From Nymphaea colorata (taxonomy: Eukaryota > Streptophyta > Magnoliopsida > Nymphaeales > Nymphaeaceae): DNA of 64,000 nt. The position numbers and the translations under genes are program-made. Of this stretch, positions 42,833-55,016 are shown piece after piece (positions within the stretch are counted from its first letter, which is position 1; every line of letters starts with the position of its first letter). The stretch is taken from the NCBI RefSeq assembly GCF_008831285.2, contig NW_022204696.1, positions 40,468-104,467 on the forward strand, given 5' to 3'. The notes below the pieces were generated by a model, which was not told the DNA's origin, did no database searches, and saw nothing but the letters and a program-made list of their open reading frames with translations.

Positions 42833-45803
42833 AAGCACATTCAATCAAATTACAAGTGAAACACATTAGGTTAACTATATGACACCTAATGAATCACTTG
42901 TTAAGGACATCCGTATTAAGAATCATTATAAATGTAACAACTAGTGAAACAGATTAGGTGAACCATAAGACACCAGATGAATCTCTCGAATCTCATTCAT
43001 TTTCATACAAACTTGTGATTTCGATCTACTAAATCATTTAATATAGATGTAACAACAAGTTAAACACATTCAATTAAGCATGCATGATCATATGAATCAT
43101 TTAAAACTCACTTGTATTGGTACGAACGCGTGATTTCAATCCTTTAGATCGTTCACTATATATGTAACAACAAATTCAACTCATCGGACTAATTACACGC
43201 ATTCAAAGTAATGCATACATCCATTTGTATCCATATGAACTTGCGATTTCAATCGTTTAAATCATTCATTATAGATGTAATAACAAGTGAAATACACTAA
43301 ATTAACTGTAAGGGACCAACTTAATGTCCTGACTCTCATTCATTTCCAAACAAACTTCTTATTTCAAGCCACTAAGTCATTCTATACGTATGTAACAAAT
43401 GGCTACGCACACGCAATTAAATATATTGATCAAATATATGTAATAACAAATGAAAATGAATCATTTGATCTCTCAATTAAATATATGTGATCAAATATAT
43501 GTAATAACAAGTGAAACATATTAGGTTACCTACAAGACACCAAATGAATCACTCAAATCTCAATCATTTCCATACAAACCTATGATTTCAATATACTAAA
43601 TCATTTAATATGTACGTAACAACAAGTTAAGCACATTCAATTATGTATGCATGATCAAATGAATCACTTAAATCTCACTCGTATTGAGACGAGTGATTTA
43701 GTGTGCGTATGGATACAAATGAATGAGATGTAACAACATGTTCAACTTATTGAACAAACTACAAGGGATCAAACTAAACTAATCCATAGGTCTCATTTAC
43801 ATCCATATAAACTTGTGAGTTTTTATCGTTTAAATCGTTGATCATAGATGTCATAACGAGTGAAACACATTAGGTTAATTATAAGACACCAAATGAATCA
43901 CTCAAATCTCATTTATTTTCACACAAACTTGTGATTTGAATTCACTTAATCTAGCAATATGGATGTAACAACAAGTTAAGCAAATTCAATTAAGTATGTG
44001 TGATCATTTGAATCACTTGAATCGAACATCTATTGATACGAACTTGTGATTTCAATCATTTAGATCGTGCACTATAGTTGTAACAATAAATTCAACTCAT
44101 CGGACTAACTACACGCGTTTGTATCCACATGAACATCAGACTAACTACACATCGGACTATCAATAAATTCCAAACGAACTTCTGGCATCAAAGCCACTAG
44201 GTCATTCTATTCGTAAGTAAGAAATGGTCAGGCACATTCAATTAAATACAAGTGATCAATTATATGTAATAACAAGTGAAAATCAATCACTTAATCTCTC
44301 AATTAAATATAAGTGATCAAATATATGTAATGACATGTGAAACGCATTAGGTTACTTACAAGACACCAAATGAATCACTCAAATATCATTCATTTTCATA
44401 CAAACATATGATTTTAATCTACTAAATCATTTAATATAGACGTAACAACAAGTTAAGCACATTCAATTACGTATGTGTGATAAAATGAATCACTTCAATC
44501 CCACTCGTATTGATACGAACTTGTGATTTCAATTCCTTACATCGATCACCATAGATGTAAGAACTAGTTCAACTTATTGAACTAACTACAAGGGATCAAA
44601 CTAATGCATAGGTCTTTTTATATGCATACAAACTTGTAAGTTTTAATCATTTAAATCATTGATCAAAGATGTAATAACAAGTGAAACACAATAGGTTAAC
44701 TACAAGACACCAAATGAATCACTCGAATCTCATTCATTTTCGCACAAACTTGTGATTTCAATCTACTAAATCATTTATTATAGACGTGACAACAAGTTAA
44801 ACACATTCAATTAAGTATGCATGATTATATAAATCACTTAAATCTCACTTGTATTCGTACGAACATGTGATTTCAATCCTTTAGAACATTCCCTATAGAT
44901 GTAACAACAAATTCAACTCATCGGACTAACTACACGTGTACAAAGATAGTGACTTCAACCATTTGTATCCATATAAACTTGTGATTTCAACCATTTAAAT
45001 CATTCATTATAGATGTAATAACAAGTGAAATACATTAGATTAACTATAAGGGACCAATATAGTGACTTGACTCTCATTCATTTCCAAACGGACTTCTTTT
45101 TTCAAGCCACTAAGTCATTGTATACGTATGTAACAAACGGTTATGCACATTCATATAAATATAAGTTATGAAATGTATGTAAGAACAAGTAAAAATGAAT
45201 CACATAATCTCTCGATTAAACATAAGTGATCAAATGTATGTAATAACAAGTAAAACACATTAAGTTACCTGTAAGACACCAAATGAATCACTCGAATCTC
45301 ATTCATTTTCATATAAACCTATGATTTGAATTTACTAAATCATTTAATATAAACGTAACGACAAGTTAAGTACATTCAATTAAATATGCGTGATCAATTG
45401 AATCACTTAAATCCCACTCGTATTGATGTGAACTTGTGCATCGATCACTATAGATGTAACAACATGTTCAACTTATCGTACAAACTAGAAAGGATCAAAC
45501 TAATGCATAGGTCTCCTTTATATCGATATAAACTTGTGAGTTCTAATTATTTAAATCATTGATCATGGATGTAATAACATGTGAAACACGTTAGGTTGGC
45601 TATAAGACACCAAATGAATCACTCGAATCACATTCACTTTCATACAAACTTGTGATTTCAGTTCACTTAATCAGGCAACATGGATGTAACAACAAGTTAA
45701 GCACATTCAATTAAGTATGTGTGATCATTTGAATCACTTAAATCGCACTTGTATTGATACGAACTTGTAATTTCAATCCTTTAGATCGTGCACTATAGTC
45801 GTA

Positions 45804-45980
45804 CCAATACGAGTCAGATTTAAGTGATTCATATGATCATGCATACTTTATTGAATGTACTTGACTTATTGTTATATCCATGTTAAATGATTTAGTAGAT
45901 TGAAATCACAGGCTTGGATGAAAATGAATGAGATTTGAGTGATTCATTTGGTGCCCTATTGTTAACCTAATTCACTTGTT
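45804..45980 (-). repeat. 177 bp inverted satellite block (copy 12)
   Basis: The block has the same junctions and length. It lies 7688 bp after copy 10. Confidence 0.88.
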
Positions 45981-46804
45981 AAGCACATTCAACTAAATTA
46001 CAAGTGAAACACATTAGGTTAACTATATGACACCAAATGAATCACTTGTTAAGGACATCCGTATTAAGAATCCTTATAAATGTAACAACTAGTGAAACAC
46101 ATTAGGTAAACCATAAGACACCAAGTGAATCACTCGAATCTCATTCATTTTCATACAAACTTCTGATTTCGATCTACTAAATCATTTAATATAGATGTAA
46201 ACACTAGTTAAACATATTCAATTAAGCGTGCATGATCATATGAATCATTTAAATCTCACTTGTATTGGTACGAACGCGTGATTTCAATCCTTTAGATCGT
46301 TCACTATTGATGTAACAACAAATTCAACTCATCGGACTAATTACACGCATTCAAAGTAATGCCTAGATCTCATTTGTATCCATATGAACTTGCAATTTCA
46401 ATCATTCATTATAGATGTAATAACAAGTGAAATACACTAGATTAACTGTAAGGGACCAACTTAATGACCTGACTCTCATTCATTTCCAAACGAACTTCTT
46501 ATTTCAAGCCACTAAATCATTCTATACGTATGTAACAAATGGCTACGCACACTCAATTAAATATATTGATCAAATATATGTAATAACAAGTCAAAATGAA
46601 TCATTTAATCTCTCAATCAAATATATGTAATAACAAGTGAAACATATTAGGTTACCTACAAGTCACCAAATGAATCACTCAAATCTCATTCATTTCCATA
46701 CAAACTTATGATTTCAATATACTAAATCATTTAATATAGACGTAACAACAAGTTAAGCACATTCAATTAAGTATGCGTGATCAAATGAATCACTTAAATG
46801 AATC

Positions 46805-47154
46805 ATAGGTCTTCTTTACATCCATATAAACTTGTGAGTTTTTATCGTTTAAATCGTTGATCATAGATGTCATAACGAGTGAAACACATTAGGTTAATTA
46901 TAAGACACCAAATGAATCACTTAAATCTCACTCGTATTGAGACGAGTGATTTAGTGTGCGCATGGATACAAATGAATGAGATGTAACAACATGTTCAACT
47001 CATTGAAGAAACTACAAGGGATCAAACTAAACTAATCCATAGGTCTCCTTTACATCCATATAAACTTGTGAGTTTTTATCGTTTAAATCGTTGATCATAG
47101 ATGTCATAACGAGTGAAACACATTAGGTTAATCATAAGACACCAAATGAATCAC
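46805..47154 (+). repeat. ~234 bp local duplication
   Basis: The segment 46805-46920 (ataggtcttctttacatcca to aatgaatcac) recurs at 47039-47154 (ataggtctcctttacatcca to the same end) with a few differences. The offset of 234 bp is about two monomers. Other units have this segment once. It looks like an out-of-register exchange by two monomers. Confidence 0.78.
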
Positions 47155-49063
47155 TCAAATCTCATTTATTTTCACACAAACTTGTGATTTGAATTCACTT
47201 AATCTAGCAATATGGATGTAACAACAAGTTAAGCACATTCAATTAAGTATGTGTGATCTTTTGAATCACTTAAATCGCACTTGTATTGATACGAACTTGT
47301 GATTTCAATCATTTAGATCGTGCACTATAGTTGTAACAATAAATTCAACTCATCGGACTAACTACACGCGTTTGTATCCACATGAACATGTGATTTCAAT
47401 CATTTAAGTCATTCATTATGTATGTATTCCGAACGAACTTCTGGTATCAAAGCCACTAGGTCATTCTATACGTAAGTAAGAAATGGTCACGCACATTCAA
47501 TTAAATACAAGTGATCAATTATATGTAATAACAAGTGAAAATGAATCACTTAATCTCTCAATTACATATAAGTGATCAAATATATGTAATAACAAGTGAG
47601 ACACATTAGGTTACTTACAGGACACCAAATGAATCACTCCAATATCATTCATTTTCATACAAACATATGATTTTAATCTACTAAATCATTTAATATAGAC
47701 GTAACAACAAGTTAAGCACATTCAATTACGTATGTGTGATAAAATGAATCACTTAAATCCCACTCGTATTGATACGAACTTGTGTTTTCAATTCCTTACA
47801 TCGATCACCATAGATGTAAGAACTAGTTCAATTTATTGAACTAACTACATCGGATCAAACTAATGCATAGGTCTCCTTTATATCCATTCAAACTTGTAAG
47901 TTTTAATTATATAAATCATTGATCAAAGATGTAATAGCAAGTGAAACACAATAGGTTAACTACAAGACACCAAACGAATCACTCGAATCTTATTCATTTT
48001 CGCACAAACTTGTGATTTCAATCTACTAAATCATTTATTATAGACGTAACAACAAGTTAAACACATTCAATTAAGTATGCATGATTATATGAATCACTTA
48101 AATCTCACTTGTATTCGTACGAACATGTGATTTCAATCCTTTAGAACGTTCCCTATAGATGTAACAACAAGTTCAACTCATCGGACAAACTACACGTGTA
48201 CAAATATAGTGACTTCAACCATTTGTATCCATATAAAATTGTGATTTCAACCATTTAAATCATTCATTATAGATGTAATAACAGGTGAAATACATTAGAT
48301 TAACTATAAGGGACCAATATAGTGACTTGACTCTCATTCATTTACAAACGGACTTCTTTTTTCAAGCCACTAAGTCATTCTATACGTATGTAACAAATGG
48401 TTACGCACATTCAATTAAATATAAGGTATCAACTGTATGTAAGAACAAGTAAAAATGAATCACATAATCTCTCGATTAAACATAAGTGATCAAATGTATG
48501 TAATAACAAGTGAAACACATTAAGTTACTTGTAAGACACCAAACGAATCACTCGAATACCATTCATTTTCATATAAACCTATGATTTGAATTTACTAAAT
48601 CATTTAATATAAACGTAACAACAAGTTAAGTACACTCAATTAAATATGTGTGATCAATTGAATCACTTAAATCACACTCATATTGATGTGAACTTGTGCA
48701 TCGATCACTATAGATGTAACAACATGTTCAACTTATCGTACAAACTAGAAAGGATCAAACTCTTGCATAGGTCTCCTTTATATCCATATAAACTTGTGAG
48801 TTTTAATTATTTAAATCATTGATCATGGATGTAATAACATGTGAAACACGTTTGGTAAACTATAAGACACCAAATGAATCATTCCAATCATATTCATTTT
48901 CATAAAAACTTGTGATTTCAGTTTACTTAATCAAGCAACATGGATGTAACAATAAGTTAAGCACATTCAATTAAGTATGTGTGATCATTTGAATCACTTA
49001 AATCGCACTTGTATTGATACGAACTTGTAATTTCAATCCTTTAGCTCGTGCAATATAGTCGTA

Positions 49064-49312
49064 CCAATATGAGTCAGATTTAAGTGATTCATATGATCAC
49101 GCATACTTTATTGAATGTACTTGACTTATTGTTACATCCATGTTGCTTGATTAAGTGAACTGAAATCACAAGTTTGTATGAAAATGAATGTGATTCGAGT
49201 GATTCATTTGGTGTCTTATAGTTAACCTAACGTGTTTCACATGTTATTACATCCATGATCAATGATTTGAGTGATTCATTTGGTGCCCTATTGTTAACCT
49301 AATTCACTTGTT
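49064..49312 (-). repeat. Enlarged inverted satellite block (copy 13, 249 bp)
   Basis: The left and right junctions match the other copies, but the middle is longer. Positions of about 49131-49268 are the reverse complement of a forward A-type monomer with its neighbour (the family seen at about 48817-48957 and 62770-62890). This creates an inverted pair of about 135 bp arms separated by roughly 175 bp. The inverted arm matches the family consensus better than the adjacent forward copy does. Confidence 0.82.
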
Positions 49313-50628
49313 AAGCACATTCATTTTCTCAACTCATCGGACTAATTACACGCATTCAAAGTAATGCCTAGATCCCATTTGTATCCATATGAACTTGCGA
49401 TTTCAATCATTTAAATCATTCATTATAGATGTAATAACAAGTGAAATACACTTGTATTGATACGAACTTGTGATTTCAATCATTTAGATCGTGCATTATA
49501 GTTGTAACAATAAATTCAACTCATCGGACTAACTACACGCGTTTATATCCACATGAACATGTGATTTCAATCATTTAAGTCATTCATTATATATGTATTC
49601 CAAACGAACTTCTGGTATCAAAGCCACTACGTCATTCTATACGTAAGTAAGAAATGGTCACGCACATTCAATTAAATACAAGTGATCAATTATATGTAAT
49701 AACAAGTGAAAATGAATCACTTAATCTCTCAATTAAATATAAGTGATCAAATATATGTAATAACAAGTGAAACACATTAGGTTACTTACAAGACACCAAA
49801 TGAATCACTCCAATATCATTCATTTTCATACAAACCTATGATTTTAATCTACTAAATCATTTAATATAGATGTAACAGCAAGTTAAGCACATTCAATTAC
49901 GTATGTGTGATAAAATGAATCACTTAAATCCCACTCGTATTGATACGAACTTGTGATTTTAATTCCTTACATCGATCACCATAGATGTAAGAACTAGTTC
50001 AACTTATTGAACTAACTACAAGTGATCAAACTAATGCATAGGTCTCCTTTATATCCATACAAACTTGTAAGTTTTAATCATTTAAATCATTGATCAAAGT
50101 TGTAATAACAAGTGAAACACAATAGGTTAACTACAAGACACCAAATGAATCACTCGAATCTCATTCATTTTCACACAAACTTGTGATTTCAATCTACTAA
50201 ATCATTTATTATAGACGTAACAACAAGTTAAACACATTCAATTAAGTATGCATGATTATATGAATCACTTAAATCTCACTTGTATTCGTACGAACATGTG
50301 ATTTCAATCCTTTAGAACGTTTCCTATAGATGTAACAACAAATTCAACTCATCAGACTTACTACACGTGTACAAATATAGTGACTTCAACCATTTGTATC
50401 CATATAAACTTGTGATTTCAACCATTTAAATCATTCATTATAAATGTAATAACAAGTGAAATACATTAGATTAACTATAAGGGACCAATATAGTGACTTG
50501 ACTCTCATTCATTTCCAAACGGACTTCTTTTTTCAAGCCACTAAGTCATTCCATACATATGTAAGAAATGGTTATGCACATTCAATTAAATATAAGTTAT
50601 CAAATGTATGTAAGAACAAGTAAAAATG

Positions 50629-50892
50629 AATCACATAATCTCTCGATTAAACATAAGTGATCAAATGTATGTCATAAAAGTGAAACACATTAAGTTACCT
50701 GTAAGACACCAAATGAATCACTCGAATCCCATTCATTTTCATATAAACCTATGATTTAAAAATCACATAATCTCTCGATTAAACATAAGTGATCAAATGT
50801 ATGTCATAAAAGTGAAACACATTAAGTTACCTGTAAGACACCAAATGAATCACTCGAATCCCATTCATTTTCATATAAACCTATGATTTAAA
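50629..50892 (+). repeat. Perfect 132 bp tandem duplication
   Basis: Positions 50629-50760 and 50761-50892 are identical by eye. Both carry the private variant gtcataaaagtg where other units have gtaataacaagtg, so the variant came first and the duplication is recent. The join is atttaaa|aatcac. It lies about 180 bp upstream of the retroelement. Confidence 0.9.
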
Positions 50893-51068
50893 TTTACTAA
50901 ATCATTTAATATAAACATAACAACAAGTTAAGTACATTCAATTAAATATGCGTGATCAATTGAATCACTTAAATCCCACTCGTATTGATGTGAACTTGTG
51001 CATCGATCACTATAGATGTAACAACATGTTCAACTTATCGTACAAACTAGAAAGGATCAAACTAATGC

Positions 51069-51073
51069 ATAGG
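51069..51073. repeat. Target site duplication, left copy (ATAGG)
   Basis: The satellite sequence gcatagg is interrupted by the LTR start tgtaagcccc. The same five bases ATAGG recur directly after the 3' LTR at 57513-57517. Joining gcatagg to the sequence after the right copy gives gcataggtctcc, the normal satellite C-type monomer. Confidence 0.95.
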
Positions 51074-51820
51074 TGTAAGCCCCACGATTTTCTTTCCTTA
51101 TCCTTTTCCAACTATCAAGTTTATCAAAGGGAGACATTTGTGGAAAAGATAGGGATAAGGGCATATGTAACCACATTTTACAGCAAGGACTTTCTTTACC
51201 GCAGGCTTAGAGGAGCTCGTCCAACATTAGAAAGAAAGAGAGAGAGAGAAGGGGTGAGAAACGATTCTTGCTCTCTTGTTGGAACGGAGGCTAGTGGCTG
51301 CTGGAAAGAAACCAGAAGCAGAAGTTGCCAAGATTTTTAGAGGTATGGGATTTTCAGTTATGAATGGTTCATGTAGCTTGTATCTTCTGATGATTTCCGG
51401 TGGATAGCGATTTATGTGCATATTATACTAGTCGATCTGCGCATGCTATACCAATGTTCTTCGTTTCTAGCTACCTTTGATTTCCTATAGATAGAGCATG
51501 CTAAATACTGAATTGAATTGAAAAAAAAAAAAAAAACCAGACTTCTTTCCCACGCTTGTGGCAGAGAGGCACTGGGTATCGGTGGTGTGCAGCGTCCTCC
51601 TCCTGTCGTCCCCTTCTCCCTGTTGGATCTTCACTATTGCAGCGAGAGGGAGACTGTGAGGACGCCGTTAAAGCTGGGAAGTCATCGTTCTCACGGTGAC
51701 AGTGCTGAGAAAAAGGGGAGCAACTGAGGAGGCGGCGGCGGAAGCTGTCAGACGGCCGGAGGGCGTAGTAGCAGAAGACCCAAAGTCGATCTCGCACGAG
51801 ACAGAGAGATCTCTCTCTGG
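51074..51820 (+). repeat. 5' LTR, truncated (747 of ~1768 bp)
   Basis: It starts tgtaagccccacg and aligns with the 3' LTR from 55745 to 56488, ending at ctctctctgg. After 51820 the similarity stops. The missing part corresponds to 56489-57512 of the 3' LTR (about 1.0 kb), which would hold the right part of the LTR. A 16-base A run at 51521-51536 matches a 15-base run at 56191-56205 in the other LTR, so it belongs to the element. The ORFs that can be read across this region on both strands show no recognisable protein. Confidence 0.93.
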
Positions 51821-51858
51821 TGATGTTACTGATGCCCCCATGTGTATGTTACTGATGC
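51821..51858. other. Deletion scar with filler-like 13 bp duplication
   Basis: Between the end of LTR similarity (51820) and recognisable gag sequence there are about 25 bases. The 13-mer atgttactgatgc occurs at 51823-51835 and again at 51846-51858, where it is part of the gag reading frame. The first copy therefore looks like filler copied from the nearby gag end during repair of a large deletion. The deletion removed ~1 kb of LTR, the primer-binding site, the leader and 5' gag. Confidence 0.75.
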
Positions 51859-53542
51859 GGACCGAGCAAATAAGTTCGTCAGAGGACTTAAAGACGGGTT
51901 GCAGAACCAAGTAATTAGTAGTCGTCCGAGAGATCTAGATGACGCTATCGACATGGCCACACGTCTTGAGGATGGCTGGAACAGGATGCAAGGGACAGAT
52001 AGGAAGAGTGAATCTCTGCGACCCAGGTCAAGACCTGACATGTTTAAGAGAGGGCGCAATGACAGGGGAAACCAAGGGGACAGATTCAAGAGACAGAGGC
52101 CATCAACATCCAGGGGGGACGGTGAATGCCCCAAGTGTCATCACCAACATCCTGGTAAACCATGTTACAGAGATATCGGAGCATGTCTTTACTGTGGAGC
52201 ACAAGGTCATTTTATTCGTGAGTGCCCAAAGAAGAAAGAGGCAGAGCAGAGGCGTGGTGCAACCAATCAGCCAGCAGAAAAGAAGGTACCTGGCAGAGTT
52301 TACGCGACCACGGTTGAAGAGTTGAAACCTACTGACATGATTGAAGGTACCCTTCTTGTACAATCTCATTGGGCTCATGTTTTGTTTGATTCTGGAGCAT
52401 CGCATTCTTTTGTTTCTAAGAGTTTTGCTGAACTTTTAAAGTTAGAAAGAAAGAATATGCCTTATCAATTGTTAGTTGCTACACCTATGGGAAACAAAGA
52501 CACATGCAGAACATATTTAGAAAATGTGAAAATAGAAATACATGAACATTTATTACCAGCACAGTTGGTGGTAATGAATATGTTGGGGTATGACGTAATC
52601 CTAGGAATGGATTGGTTATACCATCACTACGCAACGATAGATTGCAAAAAAAAGAAGCTGAAGATTCAATTGGAGAATGGTCAAAAGATCAAATTTAGGG
52701 TAAAAACACCCCAAGATCAAAGAAATCTAGTTGTCTCAGTGGTTAAGGCAAGAAAATACATGGAAAATGGGTGCACTGCATATTTGGTTAGCATGGATGC
52801 AATCGAGCAGAAATTAAAACCCATTAGTGAGGTGCGTACGGTGAAGGACTACGCAGACATGTTTCCTGAAGATTTACCTGGATTACCTCCTGTACGAGAG
52901 GTGGAGTTTGGCATTGAATTGATACCAGGAACTGCACCTATTTCTAAGGCTCCATATAGAATGGCACCAGCAGAACTAGAAGAATTAAAGAAACAGATCC
53001 AAGATTTGGCCAACAAGGGATTCATTCGTCCAAGTGTGTCACCTTGGGGAGCACCGGTCTTATTTGTAAAGAAAAAGGATGGGTCAATGCGGTTGTGTAT
53101 TGACTATCGAATGTTGAATCAGGTTACAATCAAGAACAAATATCCATTGCCTAGAATCGAAGATTTATTCGATCAATTAAAGGAAGCAAAGGTGATTTCT
53201 AAGATAGACTTAAGGTCGGGATACCATCAATTGCGAATTAAGGAAGAAGATATTCCCAAAACAGCATTTCGCACACGTTATGGGCATTATGAGTCTCGAG
53301 TGATGCCTTTTGGACTCACAAATGACCCAGCAGCTTTTATGGATCTCATGAATCGGATATTTCACGAGTACTTAGACCGATTCGTTATAGTGTTCATTGA
53401 CGATGTGCTAGTGTACTCAGAGTGTGAAGCGATGCATGCGGCACATCTCGAGTTAGTGATGAGGATATTGAGACAAAATCAACTGTTTGCCAAATATTCC
53501 AAGTGTGAGTTTTGGCTAGACAAAGTGAATTTCTTTGGCAAT
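51846..53542 (+). pseudogene. gag-pol: gag (C-terminal part)-protease-reverse transcriptase, broken
   Basis: The open frame runs from 51842 to a stop ending at 53545. Counting from the ATG at 51842, residues 1-60 resemble the C-terminal part of a chromovirus capsid domain. A CCHC zinc knuckle with Cys115, Cys118, His123 and Cys128 follows a Cys/His-rich stretch (about 96-112). The aspartic protease active site is DSGA at 183-186. The reverse transcriptase spans about 340-567, with DLRSGYHQL at 456-464 and the catalytic FIDD at 518-521. The usual GLTNAPAAF-type motif reads GLTNDPAAF at 491-499. The ATG is not the native start, because roughly the first 200-plus residues of gag are deleted upstream. 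The frame is lost near 53540, where a short stretch after the WLDKVNFFG sequence is deleted and the following conserved sequence lies one frame over. Not functional as it stands. Confidence 0.93.
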
Positions 53543-54032
53543 TGATCCGGCCAAAGTGGAAGCTGTACAACAATGGAATGCGCCAACTAATGTGTCAGAA
53601 ATCAGAAGTTTTCTTGGCTTGGCAGGTTACTACAGGAAGTTCATCAAGGATTTTTCGAAAATTGCAACCCCAATGACTAAACTGCTACGAAAAGGAGTGA
53701 AATTTACGTGGACAGAGGATTGTCAGAAGAGTTTTCAGATGTTGAAAGACAGTTTGACTAGTGCCCCAATTCTAACACTGCCAAATGGGAGGAAAGGATT
53801 TGTGGTATATACCGATGCTTCGGGAACAGGATATGGAGCGGTGCTTATGGAAAAGGACAATGTTATAGCTTATGCCTCTAGACAACTAAAACAACACGAG
53901 AAAAACTATCCAACACATGATTTGGAATTAGGAGTTGTGGTATTTGCGCTAAAAATATGGAGACATTATCTCTATGGTGTGGAATTTGAAGTATTTTCTG
54001 ACCACAAATCGCTCAAATATTTGTTCTCGTAG
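53543..54032 (+). pseudogene. pol: Reverse transcriptase end and RNase H, ended by a nonsense codon
   Basis: After the frameshift the reading frame resumes at about 53538 with [13 protein letters not shown]. It continues through the [12 protein letters not shown] sequence typical of the reverse transcriptase thumb/connection. RNase H follows: [12 protein letters not shown] (first catalytic Asp), [20 protein letters not shown] (Glu) and [12 protein letters not shown] (Asp). It stops at TAG, 54030-54032, where related elements have a glutamine codon before KELNLRQRRWLEYL. CAG to TAG is a C-to-T transition. The domain is otherwise well conserved, which suggests the lesions arose after or shortly before insertion. 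Confidence 0.92.
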
Positions 54033-55016
54033 AAGGAATTGAATCTAAGACAGAGAAGATGGCTGGAATATCTCAAAGATTACGACTTTGAAATAAAGTA
54101 TCACCCAGGAAAGGCCAATGTGGTAGCCGATGCACTCAGTAGAAAGACGACTGCTAAAGCTAGTAGACTATTAATGCAGACATGGAATTCGTTGGAAGAC
54201 TTTGAAAAATGGCATCCATTGCGAGATGATAATGGAAAGGTGAAGTGTGCAGGAATAATTCGAGATAGTTTCCTTGATGAAATCATTGAAAAACAAAAAC
54301 AGAGCCCGGAATATGCGAAGTTGAAACTTGAGTGTCACAAGAAAGAAGAAACTCCTTATTTTGAGGACGAAGATGGATCTGTGTGGTTCAATGGTAGATT
54401 GTGGGTTCCGAATGATCCTGAAGTGAAGAACAAGTTGCTGGAAGAGGCACACAAGACAAGATACACCATACATCCAGGAAGCACAAAGATGTATCAAAAT
54501 TTAAGGATAAACTTCTGGTGGCCAGGAATGAAGAAAGAGATTGCTGAGTTCGTCTCACGATGCTTGGTGTGTCAACAGGTTAAAGTGGAACATCAGAAAC
54601 CAAGTGGTTTGATGCAACAGATAGAAATTCCTCAATGGAAATGGGAAGACATCACCATGGACTTCGTAGTGGGGTTACCACGTACTCGACGACAACACGA
54701 TGCTATTTGGGTAGTGGTAGATCGCCTAACTAAAACTGCACATTTTCTTCCGATCAAGATTTCACAATCACTAGAAAGTCTGACAGATTTGTATGTTGAT
54801 GAAATTGTGAGACTTCATGGAATCCCTAAATCAATAATCTCTGACAGAGATCCAAGATTTACATCCAAGTTTTGGGGAAGGTTACAGGAAGCGTTGGGAA
54901 CAAAATTGAAATTGAGTACAGTATTTCATCCGCAGACAGATGGACAGTCTGAGCGAACCATCCAGACTCTTGAAGATATGTTAAGAGCTTTTGTTTTGCA
55001 GTGGAAGGGTGAATGA
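54033..55016 (+). pseudogene. pol: Integrase (zinc-binding and catalytic domains), ended by a nonsense codon
   Basis: The frame is the same as the RNase H segment. In residues counted from the ATG at 54039, the end of RNase H and linker (RQRRWLEYLKDYDFEIKYHP) comes first. The HHCC zinc-binding domain has His138, His145, Cys175 and Cys178. The catalytic core has Asp208 (in TMDFVVGLP), Asp269 (in ISDRDPRF) and Glu305 (in DGQSERT), with spacing normal for retroviral-type integrases. It ends at TGA, 55014-55016, just after the sequence QWKGE, where related proteins have tryptophan (TGG). TGG to TGA is a G-to-A transition. All catalytic residues are present, but the tail is cut off. Confidence 0.93.

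Larger units (their letters stand above)
41146..51068 (+). repeat. HOR type 2 satellite, degrading super-repeat up to the retroelement
   Basis: Landmarks at 41146, 44181, 47440 and 49611 give spacings of 3035, 3259 and 2171 bp. The 2.9-2.3-2.3 kb order of the preceding 15 kb starts again and is then lost. Local disruptions explain this: a truncated inverted block at 42751, a scrambled stretch at about 44132-44170, a ~234 bp duplication around 46805-47154, an enlarged inverted block at 49064-49312, deletion junctions near 49313-49460, and a 132 bp duplication at 50629-50892. No gene is present. The 67-codon frames at 43287 and 46427 are satellite by-products. Confidence 0.9.

Noticed and set aside
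12514-51068. CENP-B box-like motif in the monomers
   Set aside because: I found no convincing match; the conserved part (acttgtgatttcaatcattt) is AT-rich and lacks the GC-bearing core of that motif.
50948-51340. 130-codon open frame crossing the satellite/LTR border
   Set aside because: It reads from satellite into the 5' LTR across an insertion junction, so it is a chance frame.
51521-51536. A run of 16 A residues as the tail of a retroposed transcript or SINE
   Set aside because: A matching run lies at the same place in the 3' LTR (56191-56205), so it is part of the LTR.
51842-51844. ATG at 51842 as the native gag start
   Set aside because: It lies in the deletion scar; the encoded sequence begins in the C-terminal part of gag, so the native start is lost.
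51227-52134. Antisense and alternative-frame open frames in the 5' LTR and gag
   Set aside because: They overlap LTR or the real gag-pol frame and show no recognisable domain.
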